A program made the position numbers and the translations under genes. The notes beneath the pieces were generated by a model. It was not told the DNA's origin, did not search any database, and saw only the letters and a program-made list of their open reading frames with translations. DNA of 37,522 nucleotides. Source: an uncultured Oscillibacter sp. (GTDB lineage: Bacteria > Bacillota > Clostridia > Oscillospirales > Oscillospiraceae). The stretch is taken from positions 1 through 37,522 of the forward strand of contig URKI01000024.1 in the NCBI GenBank assembly GCA_900548505.1. The letters run 5' to 3'. The number at the start of each line of letters is the position of its first letter. Position 1 is the stretch's first letter. Shown in pieces: positions 32,361-37,522 of this stretch.

Positions 32361-33344
32361 TTACGGCTGTACCCCCGCACGGACGGCAATCAGCTCCGCC
32401 GCCACGGACACAGCGATCTCCTCCGGCGTCTGGGCGCCGATGGCAAGGCCGATGGGGGCGTGGAGCCGGGCGTACTCCGCCTCGGTGAAGCCTGCATCCA
32501 GCAGCCGCTCCTTGCAAAGCGCCAGTTTGCGCCGGGAGCCGATGCACCCCAAGTATTTGGCGCCGCTGCGCAGCACCTGGGCAAGCACCTCGTAGTCCGC
32601 CTGGTGGCCCCGGGTCATGATGACCACATAGTCCTCCGGCGTCACGGTGACGAACCGGGCAAGCTCCGTGAACGGCCCGCACAAAAGCCCCTCCGCCTGG
32701 GGAAAGGCCTCCGCCGACACAAACTCCGGCCGGTCATCGTACACCACCGGGCGGAAGTCCACTGCCGCAATGACCGGCACCAGCGCCCGGGACACATGGC
32801 CCCCGCCGAAGATATACACTTTCCCGGCCCGGACCACCGGCAGCGCCAGCCAGCCGTCCCGGTACACGGGGCCGTTTTCCAAAAGCCCCGCCGGCACGTC
32901 TTCCGATGCCCGGTCCACCGTCCGCGTCTCCACCACCCGGACGCCCTCGATCCGGCGCAGGAGCCAGGTGTCCCGGCTGCCGGAAAACGCCGCCGTGAGA
33001 GCGCGGATGGCCTGGGTACACGGTCCCTCGCCGCCGGGCAGGAACTGGAACTGGACGGTCACATCGCCGCCGCACACCATGCCCAGTGACGCCGCGTCCC
33101 CGGGGACAAAGCGGTAGTCTTTCACATCGTCCCCGCCGCTTGCCAGCAGAGCCGCCGCGGCGCGCTGGGCCTCGTACTCCACGGCGCCGCCGCCGATGGT
33201 GCCTGCGCTCTCCCCGTTGGAAAACACCGCCATGACCGCCCCGGCGCCCCGGGGGGTGGAACCGCTAGAGGCCAGAATGCTCACCAGCTCCACCGCCTGC
33301 CCCGCCTCCAGGGCGTGCAGGATCTTTTTCCACAGCTCCCGCAT
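32361..33344 (-). CDS. XdhC-family molybdenum-hydroxylase maturation protein
   Basis: 327-aa XdhC-type accessory protein. The N-terminal XdhC_CoxI domain has LASSGSTPRGAGAVMAV and AGTIGGGAVEYEA. The C-terminal Rossmann domain has VYIFGGGHVSRALVPV and ends YLGCIGSRRK and GLAIGAQTPEEIAVSVAAE. XdhC proteins bind and help sulfurate the molybdenum cofactor and insert it into xanthine-dehydrogenase-type enzymes. No such enzyme is in the window. The ATG at 33344 lies 2 bases after the transporter stop, with GGGAGG inside the transporter's end (11 bases away). An upstream Met at 33374 has no ribosome site. Confidence 0.9.
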   Translation of the reverse strand: MRELWKKILHALEAGQAVELVSILASSGSTPRGAGAVMAVFSNGESAGTIGGGAVEYEAQRAAAALLASGGDDVKDYRFVPGDAASLGMVCGGDVTVQFQFLPGGEGPCTQAIRALTAAFSGSRDTWLLRRIEGVRVVETRTVDRASEDVPAGLLENGPVYRDGWLALPVVRAGKVYIFGGGHVSRALVPVIAAVDFRPVVYDDRPEFVSAEAFPQAEGLLCGPFTELARFVTVTPEDYVVIMTRGHQADYEVLAQVLRSGAKYLGCIGSRRKLALCKERLLDAGFTEAEYARLHAPIGLAIGAQTPEEIAVSVAAELIAVRAGVQP

Positions 33345-33345
33345 C

Positions 33346-34683
33346 TTAGCCGATGCCTCCCTTCCATGCGCCAAGGATCAAAACTGCCACTGTCACGCCG
33401 CAGAAAACGTACTTAGCAAGGGGATAGAACCAGGGGCCAAGGGGCTTTTTGCGTGAAAGGTTCACCTGCTCCAGGCAGCCCTCCCTGCCGTATACCCAGA
33501 AGAACATGATGCCCGCCAGCAGCGCGCCTGTGGGGCAGGCGAAGATGGAGCACACGTCCATCCAGCCGGAGACGATGCCCTGGATGGAAAGGCTCACCGC
33601 CATGCCCACGATTCCCGTCAGCGCCACTGCCTGATAGCGGCCCAGGTGCAGCTTTTCCTGTACCGTGGCCACCGGCGCTTCAAAGAGGTTGATGAGAGAG
33701 GTGAATCCCGCCAACAGCGCCGCCACGAAAAACAGCACCATGATGACCGCGCCGCCGGGCATGGTCTTGAAGAGATAGGGCAGGAAAATGAACATGAGTC
33801 CCGGGCCGCTCTCACTGAGGGTCTGGCCCGCCGTGGCCATGGCCGGGATGATGACCAGCGCCGCCAGAATGGCCGCCGCCGAGTCAAAGATGGCCACCGT
33901 CCGGGCAGAGGCGGGCACGTCCTGTTCTTTTGAGAGATAGGACCCGTAGATCAGCGTGCCGTTGCCGGCAATGGACAGGGAGAAAAACGCCTGACCCAGG
34001 GCGTAGATCCACACCTGGGGGTCCAGCAGCTCCCGGGGCCGCAGCACGAAGATGTAGCGGTAGCCCTCCATGGCACCCGGCAGGGCGGCGATGTACACCG
34101 CCAGCACCAAGAACAAAATGAAGAACATGGGCATGAGCAGCTTATTGGCCCGCTCGATGCCGCCGCCGATGCCCAGGGCCATCACCACAAAGCAGATCAC
34201 CATGGCCACCGCCTGCCAGGCGGTGTTGCCCCAGGCGGAAGCCGTAGCACCGAAGTAGGCGGTAAAGCCCTCCACGCCCTCACTGGAGAGCACGGAGCCG
34301 GTAAACGCCCCGATCATATACTTCAAAAGCCAGCCTACCACCACGGAATAGCCGATGGCCATGGCCAGTGATCCCGCCACCGGCACAAGGCCCAGCGCCT
34401 CGCCCCAGCCCGCCTTTCCGGTGCGGCGCCGGGCAGCGGTGCCGAAGGCGATCATGGGACCACCGCCGGTGGCCCGTCCGAAGGACATCTCCCCCACCAC
34501 GCCGGTGGAGGCGATGAGCACCACAAAGATCACATAGGGGATCAGGAACGTGGCGCCGCCGAACTGGGCCATGCGGGACGGGAACAGCCAGATGTTGCCC
34601 ATGCCCACCGCCGAGCCGATGCAGGCCAGCTGAAAGCCCCACTGGGAGCGGAAACTGTCCCTCCCTTTATTATCAGAACGCAT
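33346..34683 (-). CDS. Sodium-dependent transporter, SNF/NSS family
   Basis: 445-aa sodium symporter of the neurotransmitter:sodium symporter family, about 11 helices (LeuT fold). The start SQWGFQLACIGSAVGMGNIWLFP is the conserved TM1 segment with the sodium and substrate site, followed by GGATFLIPYV. The substrate is often an amino acid or, given XdhC, possibly a purine-like compound, but this is not determined. AAAGGAGAG precedes the ATG. It is 22 bp after the DUF3842 gene and couples to xdhC. Confidence 0.93.
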   Translation of the reverse strand: MRSDNKGRDSFRSQWGFQLACIGSAVGMGNIWLFPSRMAQFGGATFLIPYVIFVVLIASTGVVGEMSFGRATGGGPMIAFGTAARRRTGKAGWGEALGLVPVAGSLAMAIGYSVVVGWLLKYMIGAFTGSVLSSEGVEGFTAYFGATASAWGNTAWQAVAMVICFVVMALGIGGGIERANKLLMPMFFILFLVLAVYIAALPGAMEGYRYIFVLRPRELLDPQVWIYALGQAFFSLSIAGNGTLIYGSYLSKEQDVPASARTVAIFDSAAAILAALVIIPAMATAGQTLSESGPGLMFIFLPYLFKTMPGGAVIMVLFFVAALLAGFTSLINLFEAPVATVQEKLHLGRYQAVALTGIVGMAVSLSIQGIVSGWMDVCSIFACPTGALLAGIMFFWVYGREGCLEQVNLSRKKPLGPWFYPLAKYVFCGVTVAVLILGAWKGGIG

Positions 34684-34704
34684 ATTCTCTCTCCTTTCCG
34701 TCCC

Positions 34705-35142
34705 TCATAGGGGGCAAAGCCGCTCCAGCTCCTCATCCAGCAGCCCCATGGCCTCCCGGATATAAAACTGGAGGCTCTGGGCCGGGCCCACCGCCAGGCG
34801 GATGCCGCAGCGGCCCGAGGGCAGCAGGATCTTCACCGCGTCGCACGAGCCGATGGCCGCGGCCATGGGAGCCGTCACCTCGCCCAAAAGGCCGTCCGCC
34901 GCCAGGGCTCCCACCGGAGCCAGCAGCACATGGGCCCGGCGCACATTGCAGATGACCGCGTTTTCCCCGGTGGCTCCGTCGTCAGCCCCCGCCTTGAGCA
35001 TGGCGGCCGTAGCCAGGGCGTTGGTACCCAGGGCCCGCACATGCACGTCCGGCGCACTCTTTTTCACGGCCTCCACCAGCGCCCGGCCCATGCCGCCGCC
35101 CTGCCCGTCGATGACCGCCACCAAAATATCCGCACGTTTCAT
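34705..35142 (-). CDS. DUF3842 family protein
   Basis: 145-aa protein with a Rossmann-like start ADILVAVIDGQGGGMGRALVEAV and repeated Gly-rich turns (NALATAAMLKAGADDGATGENAVICN). It matches my memory of the DUF3842 family, whose function is unknown; nucleotide binding is plausible. AGAGGG precedes the ATG at 35142; longer starts run through the promoter. It is first gene of the operon with the SNF transporter and XdhC, divergent from larE. Confidence 0.8.
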   Translation of the reverse strand: MKRADILVAVIDGQGGGMGRALVEAVKKSAPDVHVRALGTNALATAAMLKAGADDGATGENAVICNVRRAHVLLAPVGALAADGLLGEVTAPMAAAIGSCDAVKILLPSGRCGIRLAVGPAQSLQFYIREAMGLLDEELERLCPL

Positions 35143-35177
35143 AGTATCCCTCTTTAATAAAACACATGATTTTCTCC

Positions 35178-35207
35178 AGCATACCCCGCGGGCAGCGCCC
35201 TTGTCAA
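35178..35207 (-). promoter_or_regulatory. Promoter of the DUF3842-transporter-xdhC operon
   Basis: On the minus strand TTGACA (35202-35207), an 18-bp spacer and TATGCT (35178-35183). It is only 16 bp from the -35 of the divergent lar promoter. Confidence 0.65.
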
Positions 35208-35223
35208 CGGCGTTTCCTTTTTC

Positions 35224-35252
35224 TTGACGGTGGGACAGGCATTTGCTATAAT
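35224..35252 (+). promoter_or_regulatory. Promoter of the larEBC operon
   Basis: TTGACG (35224-35229), a 17-bp spacer and a perfect TATAAT (35247-35252). Transcription would start near 35259, about 146 nt before larE. Confidence 0.85.
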
Positions 35253-35257
35253 GTAAA

Positions 35258-35384
35258 AAAATGTGGCCCTGAAGGGCTGCCGGGCGCCGCAGGCGCTTTT
35301 TCTCCACAGCACATTTTATATATTACGGCGGACATGCAGCCGCCCAATGTCAGAAGACATTCCCCTCCGGGCATGTCTTTTTTT
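35258..35384 (+). promoter_or_regulatory. Structured lar leader ending in a terminator
   Basis: AAAATGTG (35258-35265) can pair with CACATTTT (35310-35317), enclosing two hairpins: GCCC-TGAA-GGGC (35266-35277) and GCGCC-GCA-GGCGC (35284-35296). This is a three-way-junction shape. An alternative TGTGG/CCACA pairing exists. Downstream GACATGC/GCATGTC (35331-35337/35371-35377), with an inner AATGTC-AGAA-GACATT hairpin (35346-35361), is followed by seven T (35378-35384) only 20 bases before the start codon. It looks like conditional termination by a metabolite, metal or protein; no known riboswitch class was matched. Confidence 0.6.
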
Positions 35385-35404
35385 ATTTTCAAGGAGGGAT
35401 CCCT

Positions 35405-36160
35405 TTGCAGCTTTCCGCTTTTTTTGATGCCCATCCCAACGGGGCTCTGGCGCTTTCCGGCGGAGTGGACTCGGCGCTGCTGGCCTGGGCGGCCGGCGTG
35501 CGGGGCCGAAACTGGCGGGCCTATTTTGTCCATACCCCCTTTCAGCCCGCCTTTGAGCTTGCGGACGCCCGGGCCATCGCCCGGCAGTGCGGCGTGCCGC
35601 TGACGGTGGTGGAGCTTGACACCCTGGGAAATGAGACCGTCGCCGCCAACGGCCCCGACCGGTGCTACCACTGCAAGCGACTGCTGTTTTCCGCCCTGCG
35701 CAGCCAGGCCGCAGCCGACGGCTTCACCCTGCTCATCGACGGCACCAACGCCTCCGACGATGGGGCCGACCGGCCCGGCATGCGGGCTTTGCAGGAGCTC
35801 TCCATCCGCTCTCCTCTGCGGGAGTGCGGCCTTACCAAGCGGGATGTGCGCCGCATGAGCCGCCTGGCGGGGCTCCCCACCTGGGATAAGCCCGCCTATG
35901 CCTGCCTTGCCACCCGCATCCCCACAGGCACGGCCCTGACCCGCCCGGCGCTCCAGGCGGTGGAGCGGGCAGAGGACGCCCTTTATCAAATGGGCTTTAG
36001 GGATTTCCGGGTGCGTGTGCGGGGCGAGGGCGCCCTGGTGCAGCTGACGGCGGAGCAGTTCCCCATGGCCGCGGCCCGGCGGGACGAGCTACTGTGGCGG
36101 CTGCGGCTATTCTTCCGGGAGGCAGCGCTGGACCTGGCGCCCCGGACCCCATCCATGTAA
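35405..36160 (+). CDS. larE: ATP-dependent sulfur transferase LarE
   Basis: 251-aa PP-loop enzyme that adds sulfur to the nicotinate-derived precursor of the nickel-pincer nucleotide cofactor of lactate racemase. The PP-loop is SGGVDS (18-23). Three cysteines are conserved: Cys87 and Cys90 (CYHC) and Cys167 (ACLATR). Three such cysteines are known in LarE forms that carry a [4Fe-4S] cluster, whereas the sacrificial Lactiplantibacillus enzyme relies on the last one only. The start is TTG at 35405 with AAGGAGGG 6 bases upstream. It is first gene of larE-larB-larC; larA itself is not in the window. Confidence 0.95.
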   Translation: MQLSAFFDAHPNGALALSGGVDSALLAWAAGVRGRNWRAYFVHTPFQPAFELADARAIARQCGVPLTVVELDTLGNETVAANGPDRCYHCKRLLFSALRSQAAADGFTLLIDGTNASDDGADRPGMRALQELSIRSPLRECGLTKRDVRRMSRLAGLPTWDKPAYACLATRIPTGTALTRPALQAVERAEDALYQMGFRDFRVRVRGEGALVQLTAEQFPMAAARRDELLWRLRLFFREAALDLAPRTPSM

Positions 36161-36170
36161 GGAGGCAGCT

Positions 36171-36947
36171 ATGGCAAATCACGTATTATCTCTTCTGCGG
36201 GCCGTCCAGTCCGGGGACCTCTCCCCGGAGGACGCCCTGGTGCAGCTGAAGCTCTCGCCCTTTGAGGACCTGGGCTACGCCAAGGTAGACGGCCACCGCG
36301 CCGTCCGCCAGGGCACGGCGGAGGTCATCTACGGCCAGTCCAAAACGCCGGAGCAGATCCTGGGCATTCTGGAGACCATGCACCGTCAGGGCTGCGAAAA
36401 CATCCTGGTGACCCGCATCTCCCAGGAGACGGCGGACATCCTCTCCGCCCGCTTCCCGGTGCGCTATGAGCCCCTCTCCCGGCTGGCGGTGGCGTTCCCT
36501 GCGCCGGTGGAGGGCCGGGGCAGCATCGTGGTGTGCACCGGCGGCACCAGCGATATGGGCGTGGCGGAGGAGGCCGCCATCACCGCCGAGGCCCTGGGCA
36601 ATCATGTCACCCGCCTTTACGACGTGGGCGTGGCCGGGCTGCACCGGCTGCTGGCCAACCTGGAGCCGCTCATGCGGGCCCGGGTGGTCATCGCCGTGGC
36701 AGGCATGGAGGGAGCCCTTGCCAGTGTGGTGGGCGGTCTTGTGGACTGCCCCGTCATCGCCGTGCCCACCTCTGTTGGCTACGGCGCGTCCTTCGGCGGC
36801 GTCAGCGCCCTTTTGTCCATGCTCAACTCCTGCGCCAGCGGCGTGAGCGTGGTGAATATCGACAACGGCTTCGGCGCGGGCTTTTTGGCCAGCCGCATCA
36901 ATCAAATGGAGGGAATTCAAGATGAACACCCTGTATCTGGAGTGTAA
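36171..36947 (+). CDS. larB: LarB, pyridinium-3,5-biscarboxylic acid mononucleotide synthase
   Basis: 258-aa enzyme that carboxylates and hydrolyses nicotinic acid adenine dinucleotide, the first step in nickel-pincer cofactor synthesis. The N-terminal half contains FEDLGYAKVDGHRAVRQG and YGQSKTPEQI, characteristic of LarB. The C-terminal half is PurE-like (VCTGGTSDMGVAEEAAITAEALG, VIAVAGMEGALASVVGGL, PTSVGYGASFGG). The ATG follows GGAGG, 10 bases after the larE stop. Its 3' end overlaps larC by 26 bases. Confidence 0.95.
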   Translation: MANHVLSLLRAVQSGDLSPEDALVQLKLSPFEDLGYAKVDGHRAVRQGTAEVIYGQSKTPEQILGILETMHRQGCENILVTRISQETADILSARFPVRYEPLSRLAVAFPAPVEGRGSIVVCTGGTSDMGVAEEAAITAEALGNHVTRLYDVGVAGLHRLLANLEPLMRARVVIAVAGMEGALASVVGGLVDCPVIAVPTSVGYGASFGGVSALLSMLNSCASGVSVVNIDNGFGAGFLASRINQMEGIQDEHPVSGV

Positions 36948-37473
36948 TATGGGCGCTGCGGGAGACATGCTCTCCGCTGCCCTCTACGAACTTTTGGACG
37001 ACGCTCAGAAGCGCCGCTTTCTGGACACCATGAACCGCCTGATCCCCGGCGTCACCGTAGCGGCGGAACCCGCCGTCACCTGCGGCATTGCCGGTACCCA
37101 CATGGCGGTGGAGGTCTGCGGCCAGTCTGAGCACAGTCACGATGTGGCCCTGGGAACGGGAGAAGCCGCCCTGCACGAGCACCCTCACGACCATGAGCAT
37201 CCCCACGACCATGAGCATCCCCACGACCATGAGCATCCCCACGACCACGAGCACCATCACCACCACAGCGGCCCTGCGGAGATCCGCGCCATTCTGGACT
37301 CCCTGGATGTGCCGGAAGACGTGCGGCAAAATGCCGCCGCGGTCTATGACCGCATCGCCGCGGCAGAGGCCAAGGCCCACGGGGTGGACGTGGAGCTGAT
37401 CCACTTCCACGAGGTGGGCGCCCTGGACGCCGTGGCGGACGTGACCGCCGTGTGCCTGGCTATGTACATGCTG
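36922..37473 (+). CDS. larC: LarC, nickel-insertion cyclometallase, 3'-truncated
   Basis: The first about 184 residues of LarC, which inserts nickel into the pincer nucleotide. The start LYLECNMGAAGDML is the family signature. A His-rich segment (residues about 86-116), made of EHPHDH repeats, probably binds or stores nickel, and the FHEVGALDAVADV motif follows. GGAGGG lies 8 bases upstream of the ATG. The gene is cut by the adapter at 37474; the last apparent residues (SLIHI) are adapter-encoded. Full LarC is about 400 aa. Confidence 0.95.
37177..37266 (+). repeat. 18-bp tandem repeat encoding EHPHDH in larC
   Basis: Four successive 18-bp units (37177-37194, 37195-37212, 37213-37230, 37231-37248) are followed by a diverged fifth (37249-37266). 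Units 2 and 3 are identical, which makes slippage and copy-number variation likely. The encoded His/Asp/Glu runs are a metal-binding insert. Confidence 0.92.
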
Positions 37474-37522
37474 CTGTCTCTTATACACATCTGACGCTGC
37501 CGACGACTAGTCGAGTGTAGAT
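37474..37522. other. Nextera adapter at right contig end (artefact)
   Basis: 37474-37506 is the reverse complement of the Nextera read-1 transposase adapter. It is followed by an 8-base index-like CTAGTCGA (37507-37514) and the start of the P5 flow-cell sequence GTGTAGAT. Confidence 0.97.

Noticed and set aside
33346..36160. Selenocysteine-linked operon
   Set aside because: XdhC and transporter genes of this kind can accompany selenium-dependent hydroxylases, but I saw no in-frame TGA with a SECIS-like element and no selenium gene here.
37177..37266. CRISPR-like regular repeat
   Set aside because: Units are only 18 bp, directly adjacent without spacers, in frame inside larC and encode EHPHDH.
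1..37522. tRNA, rRNA, phage or defence-system genes
   Set aside because: Scanned by eye for T-loop motifs, rRNA segments, integrases, nucleases and toxin pairs; none were found. Small non-coding RNAs without strong features could have been missed.

Overview
The window is one assembled contig from an anaerobic, spore-forming, high-GC member of the Clostridia. An Oscillospiraceae-type gut bacterium (Flavonifractor/Intestinimonas-like) is the best guess. The evidence is an oxygen-sensitive class III ribonucleotide reductase, spoIIE, a flavodiiron protein with a rubredoxin, the Firmicutes-style rimP-nusA-ylxR-ylxQ-infB-rbfA operon, strong GGAGG ribosome sites and several TTG starts. The taxon is inferred from gene content, not from a marker-gene comparison. 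Both ends are Illumina Nextera adapter (1-37 and 37474-37522), so pfk at the left and larC at the right are cut by library construction, not by biology.

Layout. 38-4061: the end of 6-phosphofructokinase converges on nrdD-nrdG. The nrd promoter carries two NrdR-box-like sites 31 bp apart, and the nrdD-nrdG gap is packed with hairpins and a 30-bp direct repeat. 4345-7928: a sugar-acid catabolic set (KdgT-type permease, split UxaA-type dehydratase, DapA-family aldolase) in two transcription units that share one composite operator. 8187-10205: a membrane-anchored SGNH hydrolase and a sugar-phosphate nucleotidyltransferase. 10357-12279: a Zur-like regulator with a ZnuCB-type metal importer lacking its binding protein. 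12500-20887: the translation/RNA operon rimP-nusA-rnpM-ylxQ-infB-rbfA-nrnA-truB-ribF.

21041-23422: spoIIE and a small conserved-looking membrane protein. 23591-26127: dusB with a coupled ECF sigma factor and zinc-finger anti-sigma factor. 26171-26868: queT behind a long structured leader whose alternative pairings look like a riboswitch. 27079-29309: flavodiiron protein, acyltransferase and a 52-residue rubredoxin, a likely oxygen-defence group. 29398-32210: a dCMP deaminase coupled to a fused pyruvyltransferase/ferredoxin/FrhB-type protein. 32361-35142: DUF3842 protein, SNF-family transporter and XdhC. 35224-37473: larE-larB-larC for the nickel-pincer cofactor, expressed divergently from the DUF3842 gene behind a leader that ends in a terminator.

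No rRNA, tRNA, CRISPR array, insertion sequence or phage gene was recognised. The most interesting non-coding structure is the lar leader, the queT leader, the paired operators of the sugar-acid genes, and the hairpin/repeat block between nrdD and nrdG. Every operator, promoter and RNA structure was read by eye and not computed.
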